Virus record (IMG/VR): IMGVR_UViG_3300046804_003469 | Span: 151,028-215,027 of that record | Reading direction: 5' to 3' (one strand) | Length of the DNA: 64,000 bases | Origin: a virus | Shown: positions 34,673-42,956 of the stretch, piece after piece | Layout: every line of letters starts with the position of its first letter | Numbering within the stretch: position 1 is the stretch's first letter | Notes under the pieces: generated by a model | Database searches by the model: none | The model's input: only the letters and a program-made list of their open reading frames with translations | Told to the model about the DNA's origin: nothing | Made by a program: the position numbers and the translations under genes

Positions 34673-36048
34673 TGGACAAAATAGAATTTTTGATTTTAAG
34701 GAATTTATTGCACAATGATGAATATGTTAGGAAAGTAATTCCTTTTATCAAAGATGAATATTTTGAAGATGTGCAACAGAAAATAGTTTTTCAAGAAATT
34801 TTTAAGTTTATTCAAGAATACAATCAATTAGCAACAAAAGAAGTTCTTAGTATTGAAATTGAAAAACGAAAAGATATTGATGAAAAATCATTTCAAGAAA
34901 TAAAACACCTAATCAGTTGTCTTGAAGATATTCCTGTAGAGTTAAATTGGTTGATCAATATCACTGAAAAATGGTGTCGTGATCGTGCAATTTATATTGC
35001 ACTCATGGAATCAATCTATATTGCTGATGGTAAAGATGAGAAGAAGAATCGTGATAGTATTCCTTCTATTTTATCTGATGCTCTTGCAGTAAGTTTTGAT
35101 ACTCACGTTGGACATGATTATCTTGAAGATTATGAACAAAGATATGAATCATACCATAAAAAGGAGGATAAAATTGAATTTGATCTTGAATACTTTAATA
35201 AAATCACGAAAGGTGGTCTCCCTAACAAAACTCTTAACATCGCTCTTGCTGGTACGGGTGTCGGGAAATCTCTATTCATGTGCCATGTGGCTAGCTCCGT
35301 CTTGCTCCAAGGACGGAACGTTTTGTACATTACGTTGGAAATGGCAGAAGAACGCATTGCTGAAAGAATTGACGCAAATCTCTTGAATGTCCCTATTCAA
35401 GATATTATCGATCTTCCAAAATCTATTTTTGAAAATAAAGTTACTAATCTTGCGAAGAAAACTCAGGGAACACTTATAATTAAAGAATATCCAACGGCAT
35501 CTGCCCATGCTGGACATTTTAAAGCACTTCTTAATGAACTTTCACTTAAGAAGTCATTTAGACCTGATATTATTTTCATTGATTACCTTAATATTTGTTC
35601 TTCCTCTAGGTATCGCGGAAACAGCAATATCAATTCTTATACATTTGTTAAAGCAATTGCAGAAGAACTTAGAGGACTCGCAGTTGAATTTAATGTTCCA
35701 ATTGTTTCCGCTACTCAGACTACTCGTTCAGGTTTTGGTAGTTCTGATGTTGAACTTACTGATACTTCTGAATCCTTTGGTCTCCCTGCTACTGCTGATC
35801 TTATGTTTGCCCTTATTAGCACTGAAGAGTTGGAGGGACTTGGACAAATTCTAGTGAAGCAACTTAAGAATCGTTATAATGATCCTACAATCTACAAAAG
35901 ATTTGTGGTTGGAATTGATAGGGCAAAAATGCGTCTATATGATTGCGAACAATCTGCTCAAAATGATATTCTTGACAATCGACAAGAAGAAGAGTATGAT
36001 TATGAAGAAAGAAAACCTAAAAAATCATTTGAGGGATTTAAGTTTTAA
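34669..36048 (+). CDS. 41: Replicative DNA helicase (gp41, DnaB-like)
   Basis: This 459-residue hexameric helicase unwinds the fork and, with primase gp61, forms the primosome. A DnaB-type N-terminal helical domain (about 1-120) is followed by a RecA core with Walker A AGTGVGKS near 194-201, LYITLEMAEERIAER near 224-238 and Walker B IIFIDYLNICSS near 300-311. T4 gp41 is 475 residues. The gene overlaps the oxygenase stop by four bases (two adjacent ATG codons are possible). Confidence 0.96.
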   Translation: MMDKIEFLILRNLLHNDEYVRKVIPFIKDEYFEDVQQKIVFQEIFKFIQEYNQLATKEVLSIEIEKRKDIDEKSFQEIKHLISCLEDIPVELNWLINITEKWCRDRAIYIALMESIYIADGKDEKKNRDSIPSILSDALAVSFDTHVGHDYLEDYEQRYESYHKKEDKIEFDLEYFNKITKGGLPNKTLNIALAGTGVGKSLFMCHVASSVLLQGRNVLYITLEMAEERIAERIDANLLNVPIQDIIDLPKSIFENKVTNLAKKTQGTLIIKEYPTASAHAGHFKALLNELSLKKSFRPDIIFIDYLNICSSSRYRGNSNINSYTFVKAIAEELRGLAVEFNVPIVSATQTTRSGFGSSDVELTDTSESFGLPATADLMFALISTEELEGLGQILVKQLKNRYNDPTIYKRFVVGIDRAKMRLYDCEQSAQNDILDNRQEEEYDYEERKPKKSFEGFKF

Positions 36049-36050
36049 AT

Positions 36051-36461
36051 ATGGCACAAGTTATTGATACAAACAAATATATTGAATTCGTTCGTCAAAC
36101 TACGAGTCCTGCAAGCACTGACTATGCTTCTCTTTTGACTCGCTTAAATGAACTTGAAGTACAAGATACTGATGTTCCTCGTCTTTTGACTGCTGCTCTT
36201 GGGATTAGTGCAGAAGCAGGAGAATTTACTGAGGTTGTGAAAAAGATTTTCCTTCAAGGCAAACCCTACAACGAAGAAAGTGTTTTTCATATGAAGCGTG
36301 AACTTGGTGATATTTGCTGGTATCTTTCACAAGCATTTATGGCACTTGATACTAATTTTGAAGAGATTCTTCAAATGAACTTTGAGAAACTGAGTGCTCG
36401 TTATCCTGAAGGTACATTTGATGTTTATCGTTCTGAAAATCGTGTGGAGGGAGACCTGTGA
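36051..36461 (+). CDS. mazG: MazG-like nucleotide pyrophosphohydrolase
   Basis: This 136-residue enzyme has the metal-binding helices EAGEF (Glu55, Glu58) and MKRELGDICWYL (Glu84, Asp87) of all-alpha NTP pyrophosphatases. In cyanophages MazG has been proposed to lower ppGpp or to degrade non-canonical or excess nucleotides during infection. It starts two bases after the helicase stop, and its own stop overlaps the next GTG start, so it belongs to the replication operon. Confidence 0.92.
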   Translation: MAQVIDTNKYIEFVRQTTSPASTDYASLLTRLNELEVQDTDVPRLLTAALGISAEAGEFTEVVKKIFLQGKPYNEESVFHMKRELGDICWYLSQAFMALDTNFEEILQMNFEKLSARYPEGTFDVYRSENRVEGDL

Positions 36462-36634
36462 GCAAAGAAAAACAAGTAACGATTAAAATGAATGTGAATT
36501 CAGCAATTCGAGTTCTTGAAGTTCTTGATAATGCTACTGCTGGATATAGTAAAGAACATATTCCAGAAAGAATTGTACTTCTACGTGAAGTTATTGAACA
36601 ACTTGATAAAGAACTTGAAAAAGTAGTTCTCTGA
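36458..36634 (+). CDS. Small hypothetical protein after mazG
   Basis: A 58-residue frame starts with GTG overlapping the mazG stop (GTGA). Its stop lies in the 5' edge of the terminator stem. The sequence MSKEKQVTIKMNVNSAIRVL, then RIVLLREVIEQLDKELEKVVL suggests two helices, the second with coiled-coil character. The overlap junction with a GGAGGGAG ribosome site upstream supports expression. Function unknown. Confidence 0.65.
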   Translation: MSKEKQVTIKMNVNSAIRVLEVLDNATAGYSKEHIPERIVLLREVIEQLDKELEKVVL

Positions 36635-36652
36635 CCCCGTGAGGGGTTTTTT
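36634..36652 (+). terminator. Intrinsic terminator after the polymerase-helicase-mazG operon
   Basis: ACCCC, GTGA, GGGGT with six T (stem 36635-36638/36643-36646 plus flanking A-T) forms a short stable hairpin. A late box begins directly after the T run. Confidence 0.85.
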
Positions 36653-36660
36653 CATAAATA
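36653..36660 (+). promoter_or_regulatory. Late promoter (CATAAATA) fused to the terminator
   Basis: CATAAATA directly follows the terminator T run and lies 15 bases before the metalloprotease ATG. It matches the late box at seven of eight bases. Confidence 0.6.
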
Positions 36661-36674
36661 TTTAAAAAAAAGCA

Positions 36675-37187
36675 ATGTATTTTTCTGAATGGAGAAAGCA
36701 GCAACGTTTAAAAGAAACTTATAATTTTTTTAAAGTTCCTGCAAATAAAATTACTGATGTTCAATTTGCAACAATTATTCATGCTTTTATAAAGTTTGCA
36801 AAAAAATATTTAAAGATAAAATCTAATCCAAAAATTAAATTTGTAAAAGATTCTAAATTTGCCCAAAAGATAGGTGCATTTGGACAAATTACTGGAAAGA
36901 ATGAGATTAAGATTGATATATTAAATAGACATCCAATGGATATACTGAGAACTGTAGCGCATGAATTAGTTCATTTGCAACAACATGAAACTGGAATAAA
37001 AGGATCAGGACACGCTGGAAGTGAAACTGAAAATAAAGCAAATTTAATCGCTGGAAAAATGTTGAGAGAATTTGGAAGTTCTCACTCTGAATTATTTGAA
37101 TTTCCTTCTATTGGTGAAGAAAAGAAAAAAAGAAAAAAAACTTTAGAAATTAATAATGACGAACATTATCCTACTGAACTTTTTTGA
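36675..37187 (+). CDS. SprT-like zinc metalloprotease
   Basis: This 170-residue protein has VAHELVHLQQHE, an HExxH zinc motif with His96, Glu97 and His100. A following GHAGSETENKANLIAGKML segment probably supplies the third ligand. The C-terminus is strongly basic (EEKKKRKKTLE). The start MYFSEWRKQQRLKE has no signal peptide, so it acts in the cytoplasm or is packaged. It is read from a late-type promoter, which points to a role in assembly, maturation or release rather than in replication. Confidence 0.8.
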   Translation: MYFSEWRKQQRLKETYNFFKVPANKITDVQFATIIHAFIKFAKKYLKIKSNPKIKFVKDSKFAQKIGAFGQITGKNEIKIDILNRHPMDILRTVAHELVHLQQHETGIKGSGHAGSETENKANLIAGKMLREFGSSHSELFEFPSIGEEKKKRKKTLEINNDEHYPTELF

Positions 37188-37189
37188 AC

Positions 37190-37197
37190 AATAAATA
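37190..37197 (+). promoter_or_regulatory. Late promoter (AATAAATA) before the H1-like internal protein
   Basis: AATAAATA lies immediately after the metalloprotease stop and 27 bases before the next ATG. Seven of eight bases match the late box. Confidence 0.55.
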
Positions 37198-37223
37198 AAA
37201 AAAGAAGAATTGTTTTTTTAAAG

Positions 37224-38315
37224 ATGGATCCAAAAATTCTTAGAGGACTTACCGAAGCTTACACTGCTGTTTATAATGAAGAACTCAGAGATGAGTTAGA
37301 AGAAATGGCAGATGATTTTGCTGGCATCGAAGATCTTTCCGATGAAGAAATTGATGCAATTGTTGAAGAAACAATTGATGAAATGATTGTTGAGGGATAT
37401 GATTTTGAAGATGTAGAAGAGATCTTTGAAGAGGTTCTTTCAGAAGCAACTGTTACAACTGGTCGTGGTGGATATACTAAACTTAGTTCTGATAAGAGAT
37501 CTGCACCAGTAACCACTGGTTCTGGAAGCAGAATGGCTGCTTCATCAAGATTATCTGCAGCAAAAGCAGCAAAGAGAGAAGCAAAAGTTGCTCAGGTAAA
37601 AGCATCTGTCAAGAAAAAAGTTGCTCAAGTCAAAGCAGCTCCTGCTCAAGCAAAAGCAGCAGCACAGAAGAAAGTTAAAGATGTTAAACAACAATCACAC
37701 GTTGCAGCTGCTAAGTATGCATCTTCTCGTAAATTAATGCCAGGTGCTGGTCTTAAAACTCAGTCAAGCAAAGGTAGAAGAGAACTTCGTGCTGCAGTTG
37801 CTAAGGACATTAAAGGAAGAATTAAGCATAAAATTGCAAAGGCGCAAGTAGGTGCTTATGCTGCTGCAAGAAAAGCAGGACAAGCAGCATCTGATGTTGC
37901 AGGTAGAGCAAAGCAAAGTGCTAAAAATATTGGTGCAAGAACTAAAAGAGGTATCAAAGGTGCAATTAAAGGTGCTGCAGAAAAAGTAGCATCTGGTGCT
38001 ACGAAGGTTGCTCAAAGAATGTCCGAAGATATGGACATGTTTGATGTTATGCTTGAATATTTAATTGATGAAGGTTATGCTGAAACTAATCAAGATGCAA
38101 TTGTTATTATGGCAAATATGAGTGAAGAATGGAGAGAAGAGATTATTCAACAACTTGATGAAATTTCTGCAGATCTTGCTCTCAGAGCATCAAAGGCAGC
38201 AGATGTACAAAGAGGTAAACTTGCTCATGCTGGAGATACTCAAGGTGCATCATCAAAAGCAGCACAGGCAAAAAGACTTTATGATAAGCAAGCAGCAAAA
38301 AGATTAGGTAGATAA
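37224..38315 (+). CDS. Histone-H1-like candidate internal head protein
   Basis: This 363-residue protein has three parts. Residues 1-75 are very acidic, with LTEAYTAVYNEEL near the start and a Leu-Thr-Glu gp21-type motif at 9-11. Residues about 95-265 are Ala/Lys/Arg-rich like histone H1 (AAKAAKREAKVAQVKASVKK, then repeats of AxxKxKQA). The C-terminal part contains MFDVMLEYLIDEGYAETNQD. The N- and C-terminal blocks recur in the protein at 49816. It has a late-type box and lies near other candidate virion genes. I infer DNA binding inside the capsid. No enzyme motif is visible. Confidence 0.65.
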   Translation: MDPKILRGLTEAYTAVYNEELRDELEEMADDFAGIEDLSDEEIDAIVEETIDEMIVEGYDFEDVEEIFEEVLSEATVTTGRGGYTKLSSDKRSAPVTTGSGSRMAASSRLSAAKAAKREAKVAQVKASVKKKVAQVKAAPAQAKAAAQKKVKDVKQQSHVAAAKYASSRKLMPGAGLKTQSSKGRRELRAAVAKDIKGRIKHKIAKAQVGAYAAARKAGQAASDVAGRAKQSAKNIGARTKRGIKGAIKGAAEKVASGATKVAQRMSEDMDMFDVMLEYLIDEGYAETNQDAIVIMANMSEEWREEIIQQLDEISADLALRASKAADVQRGKLAHAGDTQGASSKAAQAKRLYDKQAAKRLGR

Positions 38316-38318
38316 TTT

Positions 38319-38326
38319 TATAAATA
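38319..38326 (+). promoter_or_regulatory. Late promoter (TATAAATA) before tRNA-Ala
   Basis: A perfect TATAAATA lies three bases after the preceding stop. A terminator follows within 20 bases, so its product would be short or would depend on read-through. Confidence 0.45.
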
Positions 38327-38343
38327 CCACGGAAGGTTGCTCT

Positions 38344-38378
38344 AACCCACTTGACTTTCAGTTGAGTGGGTTTTATAA
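38344..38378 (+). terminator. Terminator-like hairpin before tRNA-Ala
   Basis: AACCCACT (38344-38351) pairs with AGTGGGTT (38365-38372), giving an 8-bp stem with a 13-base loop. The T run is only four T before ATAATA, so termination may be weak. The hairpin overlaps a promoter -35 box. Confidence 0.6.
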
Positions 38379-38379
38379 T
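38351..38379 (+). promoter_or_regulatory. Sigma-70-type promoter for tRNA-Ala
   Basis: TTGACT (38351-38356), a 17-base spacer and a perfect TATAAT (38374-38379) lie about 60 bases before tRNA-Ala. The boxes overlap the hairpin annotated at 38344. Confidence 0.78.
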
Positions 38380-38440
38380 ATATAATGATAGAGGGTAAGT
38401 CTCTGTTATATCCTTGAGGTATATCACATTTACTCCATCT

Positions 38441-38513
38441 GGGGAATTAGCTCATTTGGTAGAGCACTGCTTTTGCACGGCAGGGGTGAGGGGTTCGAGT
38501 CCCCTATTCTCCA
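38441..38513 (+). tRNA. tRNA-Ala (anticodon TGC)
   Basis: A complete cloverleaf can be drawn. The acceptor GGGGAAT/ATTCTCC has one G-T pair. The anticodon stem CTGCT/GGCAG holds loop TTTGCAC with anticodon TGC. The T arm is GGGG-TTCGAGT-CCCC type, and the discriminator is A. CCA is not encoded. It stands apart from the other tRNAs of the window. Confidence 0.93.
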
Positions 38514-38540
38514 TAAATAAAAAAACGGAAAAAATAAATA
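38512..38540 (+). promoter_or_regulatory. Two late-type boxes after tRNA-Ala
   Basis: CATAAATA (38512-38519) overlaps the tRNA 3' end and AATAAATA lies at 38533-38540. Both are upstream of the ATG at 38561; the first has the more usual spacing of about 42 bases. Confidence 0.5.
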
Positions 38541-38560
38541 AAGGTATAATAGAAAACAAT

Positions 38561-39166
38561 ATGAAGAAATTTTCCGACTTTATAAACGAAGCAATCATTA
38601 AACCTAAAATTCAAGCACAAAGATTAGGATTAATTGATGATGGTCATGGTGGAAAATACAATACATCTGGAGAACTAGTAGCAAAAACTAGTGGAGACCG
38701 TTTAAAATTTTATAATCAAGGACAACGCTTTGGTAGGGATCCAAAGCAAATAAGAACCCAAAATAATCAACAAGTTGTAGCAACTCAAACTTCTGTAAGA
38801 GAAGAGCAGGATTTGAGAGAAAAATATATTTCTGGTGAGATATTCAAGGAAGGTGAAATTGTTGAAAGTTTACTTAATGGAATGGTTGGTAAAATCATTC
38901 GTAGAGGAACTAATCATTTGATTTGTGTAACTGAAGATAATGTAATGTTTAAATCGTGGATTAAAGATGTAATGGAATATACTGAAGTTAAAATGGATAG
39001 TTCTATGAGAGATAAAACACATCCAAATACTTTAGTTGGAACTTTGGGTGCTTTTAAACATTATGCAAATATGACTCCAGGTGCCGTTGGAACAGGAAAA
39101 GAAAATTTGGCAGCAGGTCAAAAAGCGTATGCAGTTAATTTCATAAATAAGTATAAGAAGAAATAG
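38561..39166 (+). CDS. Candidate internal head protein with capsid-targeting N-terminus
   Basis: This 201-residue protein begins MKKFSDFINEAIIKPK, close to the T4 capsid-targeting peptide MKTYQEFIAE, with Ile-Asn-Glu as a possible gp21 cleavage site (residues 8-10). The rest contains LGLIDDGHGGKYNTSGELVAK and a compact central domain (GEIVESLLNGMVGKIIRRGTNHLI), ending in a basic tail. The start at 38561 is chosen because the open frame upstream would run back through tRNA-Ala. Late-type boxes precede it. I infer packaging in the head; the mature function is unknown. Confidence 0.65.
   Translation: MKKFSDFINEAIIKPKIQAQRLGLIDDGHGGKYNTSGELVAKTSGDRLKFYNQGQRFGRDPKQIRTQNNQQVVATQTSVREEQDLREKYISGEIFKEGEIVESLLNGMVGKIIRRGTNHLICVTEDNVMFKSWIKDVMEYTEVKMDSSMRDKTHPNTLVGTLGAFKHYANMTPGAVGTGKENLAAGQKAYAVNFINKYKKK
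39142..39149 (+). promoter_or_regulatory. Late promoter (CATAAATA) inside the end of the preceding gene
   Basis: CATAAATA lies 35 bases before the ATG at 39184, within the last codons of the 201-residue gene. Spacing fits a late promoter for the 695-residue protein. Confidence 0.5.
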
Positions 39167-39183
39167 TATCAAAATTTTTTACA

Positions 39184-41271
39184 ATGTCTACAAATCCTCT
39201 TAACGATATTTCTGCCGTTTACCTTCAGGAGGTATTAGAACCTCAAATTGGTAAAAAGCAATCTGCTCCTTCTGGTGGTAAAAAAGTTGAAAAGGGACAG
39301 ACTGGCGAAGAAGCATCTGCTAAAAGAATTCGTCAAGCAGTTTATGATATTCGCTATCGCGCTAGAAGAGAAGGTATTGAACTTCAACAGGCGTATAATC
39401 AATACATGTCTCATACGACAATGACTGGATTAGAAAAAACTGCAGTCAAAGAAAAACTTGGAATTGGACCTGGAGGAGGATCGGTCAGTGAAGAATTTTC
39501 TAGTAAAAAATATCAAGTAAGAGTAGTTCCAAAGGCAGGAACTGGAAAAACATATACACGTTATGCTACTAGAGAAAAAATCAGTCAATTAAGATCTAAT
39601 CCTAATATTTCTTCAGTTGAAATGACAAAGTATGGTACTCCTTATGAAGGAGAAAAAACAAAAGGAGAATATACTGCAAAAGCATTAAATCCTGGCGCTG
39701 GAGAAAAATATGAAAAGAAATATGGTAAGGGCGGAAAAAATACAGTAGGGGATCTTGATCGTGATGGAACTAAAGAACCAAACAAGCATGAGTATGCTGG
39801 TGTGAAAGATAATGCAATCAAGGCAGCAATGGCAAAAAGAAAGACTCAAAAAGAATCTTTTTCAAATTGGAGACAAGATTTAGTTGAGGCGGGAAAAATT
39901 GAAGATCCAAATGCAACTCAATATCAACCAAAAATTAAAGAGAAATCAGTAAATAATTATGCTGGAGGAAAAGACGCTGTAGTTCAAATTAATCCAGTAA
40001 TGAGAGAAGCAGTTGAAAGTCTTGGTGGTGAATTACTCGAAATGGTTGAACTTGGTGAAGATTTTATTATCGAATCATCAGAAGTTGCTGCAGATTATTT
40101 CTGTGAGCATGGGTTAAACGAAGAAGGACTTGATATCTTAATTGAAGATATGGGTCTTGAGAATTTTGTTGACTTTGTATTTGAAATTGGACAAGAATAT
40201 AATTTGACTGAAGCAAGAACTTTAGTTGGTAAAAAGAAAACACCAGCAACTGGAAAGCAACTTGGAGTTTCCAGAAAAGCTGCTCCAGGTAAAACTACAA
40301 AGGCAGCAGTTGAGAAATATGGAACAACCAGAAAAATCTCAGCAAGTCCATCTTCTACAGTTAAAAAGAAAACAGTTGCTGTTAAGAAAGCAGTAGAAAA
40401 GCAACCAGAAAAAACAGCATCTAAAAAACCAGTAAGAGATGCAATTGCTAGAGGAATTTTTGGTGCTGTTAAGGCATACCAACAAGGTATGGAACGTCAT
40501 AGAGCAGCAACTAAAACTGCAGGTAAGGCGGCAAAAGTTGCTGGTAAAGCAGCAAGAGAAATTGGTAAAGGAGTTGTATCTGGTGTTAAAACCACTGCAA
40601 AAGTTGCAAAAGATGTTCATGGCGTTCTCAGCAAAGAAGAAATTGAACTTGATGAAAAACTCACTTCAAAAACATCAGTTGGAAGTGTAATTAGTGATTT
40701 TGTTCATTCAAAAGATCCTAAGTTTTCTGGTGATACTAAGAAGGAAAGAATTCAAAGAGCATTGGGTGCATACTATAAAATGCATCCATCTAAGTCTAGA
40801 AAGAATATGGAAGAGGCAGCACCAGTTACAACACAGCAGACACAACAACCTCAGCAACAAAAACCTGATCCAAAAACAAAACAGTTAATTAATATACAAA
40901 AAAAGAGAACACTTGATACCTTGGCACAACTTAACAAAGGATTTCCTGTTCAAGCAGAGGAAGTTGAAAATATTGAGGAATTAACTCGTTATGCAAAAGA
41001 AACTGGTAAATCGTTTAGAACTAAAAAACCAACTTCTAAAGGTGGAAAATATGGTGGAAGTGATGTTCAGTCTCAAGCAATGAGATCTGTTTTAAAGAGT
41101 ATGGGTGCTGGTAGAGCTGGTGTTGCTTCAAGAGGTAAGAAAAAAGTTCCAGGTAAAAAACCACCAGCAGCAGGTGAGTATGGTGCTCCAGCATCACCAG
41201 CACAAAAAGTTGCAAAACGTCGTGCTGATGCTCAAAGAGCACAAGACATGATGCATTCAAGGTTTGATTGA
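39184..41271 (+). CDS. Large candidate internal virion protein with H1-like region
   Basis: This 695-residue protein begins MSTNPLNDISAVYLQEVLEP, with Leu-Gln-Glu as a possible gp21 site. Residues about 50-100 are basic and helical. An acidic segment (about 270-340: LGGELLEMVELGEDFIIE, then CEHGLNEEGLDILIEDMGLE) is followed by Ala/Lys-rich H1-like stretches (about 380-480: KTAGKAAKVAGKAAREIGKG). Further polar Gln/Pro- and Gly/Lys-rich sequence runs to the C-terminus. The alternation of acidic and H1-like parts parallels the proteins at 37224 and 49816. I infer a packaged DNA-associated protein; related cyanophage proteins are usually called structural. Confidence 0.65.
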   Translation: MSTNPLNDISAVYLQEVLEPQIGKKQSAPSGGKKVEKGQTGEEASAKRIRQAVYDIRYRARREGIELQQAYNQYMSHTTMTGLEKTAVKEKLGIGPGGGSVSEEFSSKKYQVRVVPKAGTGKTYTRYATREKISQLRSNPNISSVEMTKYGTPYEGEKTKGEYTAKALNPGAGEKYEKKYGKGGKNTVGDLDRDGTKEPNKHEYAGVKDNAIKAAMAKRKTQKESFSNWRQDLVEAGKIEDPNATQYQPKIKEKSVNNYAGGKDAVVQINPVMREAVESLGGELLEMVELGEDFIIESSEVAADYFCEHGLNEEGLDILIEDMGLENFVDFVFEIGQEYNLTEARTLVGKKKTPATGKQLGVSRKAAPGKTTKAAVEKYGTTRKISASPSSTVKKKTVAVKKAVEKQPEKTASKKPVRDAIARGIFGAVKAYQQGMERHRAATKTAGKAAKVAGKAAREIGKGVVSGVKTTAKVAKDVHGVLSKEEIELDEKLTSKTSVGSVISDFVHSKDPKFSGDTKKERIQRALGAYYKMHPSKSRKNMEEAAPVTTQQTQQPQQQKPDPKTKQLINIQKKRTLDTLAQLNKGFPVQAEEVENIEELTRYAKETGKSFRTKKPTSKGGKYGGSDVQSQAMRSVLKSMGAGRAGVASRGKKKVPGKKPPAAGEYGAPASPAQKVAKRRADAQRAQDMMHSRFD

Positions 41272-41309
41272 TTCTAAATAGGACAGGATACTCTTACACG
41301 GAGGTTATT

Positions 41310-41483
41310 ATGTCTGCATTCATCGCTTGGTGTCTTGCTAATCAAGCTTTAATCGCAACAGTTCTTCTTGCTGTTTCGGAAGCAATGGGAGCAAACCCAA
41401 AAATCAAATCAAATGGAATTCTTTCACTTGTTTTACTTCAAGCACAGAAAGTTTTAAAAGATAAAGGAGCAAAAGAACTTTGA
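41310..41483 (+). CDS. Small hydrophobic membrane protein, holin candidate
   Basis: A 57-residue protein starts at ATG 41310 behind a GGAGG ribosome site; an upstream in-frame start is less likely. Residues 1-22 (MSAFIAWCLANQALIATVLLAV) form one membrane segment, followed by SEAMGANPKIKSNGILSLVLL and a basic Lys-rich tail. The size and layout resemble small phage membrane proteins that are sometimes holins. It is followed by a strong terminator. The holin role is only a possibility. Confidence 0.6.
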   Translation: MSAFIAWCLANQALIATVLLAVSEAMGANPKIKSNGILSLVLLQAQKVLKDKGAKEL

Positions 41484-41500
41484 TTCTTTTGTTTAATTAA

Positions 41501-41533
41501 ATGAGATCCTTTTTTTCGGGATCTCATTTTTTT
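41501..41533 (+). terminator. Intrinsic terminator after the membrane protein gene
   Basis: ATGAGATCC (41501-41509) pairs perfectly with GGATCTCAT (41519-41527), giving a 9-bp stem, and T residues follow to 41533. The last T begins a TATAAATA box. Confidence 0.92.
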
Positions 41534-41540
41534 ATAAATA
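41533..41540 (+). promoter_or_regulatory. Late promoter (TATAAATA) fused to the terminator
   Basis: A perfect TATAAATA shares its first T with the terminator T run and lies 33 bases before the structural gene at 41574. Confidence 0.75.
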
Positions 41541-41573
41541 TTTCTACGAAACAAATTAGTATAGGTAAAAAGA

Positions 41574-42311
41574 ATGGCACTCTGGGGCATTTCCACAACC
41601 ACTGAAACATCAGCAAATAATTATGCTATCCCTAAGTATAATCATGAGGTAGATCGTAATAGAAGCCCTTGGAATACTTTTGCAGATGTGCGTGGTTGGA
41701 TTCAAAGAAGATATAAGACTTCTGAGCATTCTGGTTTATCAACCAAGTATTATGATGAAGTTTTAGTTCCAGTTGCTGGATTAAACACTGCAGGCGCAGG
41801 TGCTAATTCAACAGGTCTTGGAGCAGCAACTCCAGTTGCAGTCTTTTTTGCTGATCCAAATAACGCTTCTCCAATTAGCACTGGTGCTGGCGGAACCACA
41901 GGAATTGGTACTGGAAGAACTGGTTATGTTCATGTTGTTTGGAACGAAAATGTATATTGTTCTGCAGGTGCAACTATAAGAATTCTTCGTTCTACTGGAA
42001 CAGCACTTATTGGAACTGCAGCATCAACTGGAGGCCCAGTAACAAATTATACAAATGATGTTGGATATAAAGTAGAGACATTCAACGGTCAGATTAGTAA
42101 TAGAATTGCATTCTCTTTCACTGCTCCAAATACTGGAATTGGAACAGTTCTTTCAGTTGACATGGTTGCTGGAGTTGTTGGAACCGTTACTGATTTTTCT
42201 AATGGATCTGCTACAAAAACATTTACATCAGATATTATCCATAATGTTGGAGGAGCAGGAATTAATGCTTCTGTAGGACTTGGAAGAACCACATTAACAA
42301 TCACTGCTTGA
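41574..42311 (+). CDS. Virion structural protein
   Basis: This 245-residue protein begins MALWGISTTTETSANNYAIPKY and contains FADVRGWIQRRYKTSEHSGLSTKYYDEVLVPVAGL in consecutive conserved-looking blocks. The remainder is rich in Thr, Gly, Ala and Val, with beta-strand repeats. No signal peptide or catalytic motif is present. It stands first behind a perfect late promoter, and related cyanophage proteins are commonly found in virions. Capsid decoration is a reasonable guess from composition. Confidence 0.7.
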   Translation: MALWGISTTTETSANNYAIPKYNHEVDRNRSPWNTFADVRGWIQRRYKTSEHSGLSTKYYDEVLVPVAGLNTAGAGANSTGLGAATPVAVFFADPNNASPISTGAGGTTGIGTGRTGYVHVVWNENVYCSAGATIRILRSTGTALIGTAASTGGPVTNYTNDVGYKVETFNGQISNRIAFSFTAPNTGIGTVLSVDMVAGVVGTVTDFSNGSATKTFTSDIIHNVGGAGINASVGLGRTTLTITA

Positions 42312-42317
42312 TACTAT

Positions 42318-42710
42318 ATGATTTTTAATGAATTGAATGAAGATAATTTTATTTTATTTGCAATTAAACATTATCAAAATCCTCAAGCAGTCAGTAAAGA
42401 TGATTTTGAGAAAGATTTGAATCATTTCAAATATATTAAAAGATTGCTTAAAAAATATAAAAATACAGGTGAGTTAAAAACTCACCTTTTACTTAATCAC
42501 TTTATCATCCTTTATAATATTTTTGGAGATGCTACAACACCTATGTTGTTTCATAAAATTGAAAGAGAATTGTGGTCTCCAATGAAAACATTTGTTATGA
42601 TTTTAAATAAACTTCCACAATATCCAAAGTGTTATCTTCACGATATACCTGTTGATATAGATTGCCTATCACAAATACAAAAAATTTATAACAAAGATGG
42701 AAAAGATTGA
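42318..42710 (+). CDS. Conserved hypothetical protein
   Basis: This 130-residue, mostly helical protein reads IFNELNEDNFILFAIKHYQN, then DLNHFKYIKRLLKKYKNTGELKTHLLLNHFIILYNIFGDA and ends with DIDCLSQIQKIYNKDGKD. It is widely seen among marine T4-like phages by general pattern, but I know no function. It lies six bases after the structural gene and overlaps the next frame by 14 bases, so it belongs to the same late operon. Confidence 0.65.
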   Translation: MIFNELNEDNFILFAIKHYQNPQAVSKDDFEKDLNHFKYIKRLLKKYKNTGELKTHLLLNHFIILYNIFGDATTPMLFHKIERELWSPMKTFVMILNKLPQYPKCYLHDIPVDIDCLSQIQKIYNKDGKD

Positions 42711-42912
42711 TAGGATAATACAAATTATTAGAGAGGAAATGATGACTGCAAATGCTCCTTCATCTCAAGGAGGATTTGGTGCCGATTCTCCTGCTGTAGG
42801 TCCAAGAGCAGGAACTTCACCTCTAATTAAATTTATGAGGAGAGGTAAAATAGATTATCGAACAGTAAAACCAACTTATAAAAAGTGGGTAAAAGATTTA
42901 GAAAATAAATAG
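42697..42912 (+). CDS. Small conserved hypothetical protein
   Basis: This 71-residue protein has an N-terminal helix (MEKIDRIIQIIREEMMTANAP), a Gly/Pro/Ser-rich linker (SSQGGFGADSPAVGPRAGTSP) and a basic C-terminal segment (IKFMRRGKIDYRTVKPTYKKW). It overlaps the preceding gene and belongs to the late operon. The linker composition suggests a flexible structural or assembly peptide. Function unknown. Confidence 0.6.
   Translation: MEKIDRIIQIIREEMMTANAPSSQGGFGADSPAVGPRAGTSPLIKFMRRGKIDYRTVKPTYKKWVKDLENK
42904..42911 (+). promoter_or_regulatory. Late-type box (AATAAATA)
   Basis: AATAAATA overlaps the end of the 71-residue gene and lies 45 bases before the ATG at 42957. Confidence 0.4.
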
Positions 42913-42956
42913 TATTGAAAGTATGGCAGAGTGGATATAAATTAACTTTGCTTAAA

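Noticed and set aside
38414-38560. Upstream extension of the 38561 gene
   Set aside because: It would translate through tRNA-Ala; the FxxFINE-type N-terminus at 38561 is a better start.
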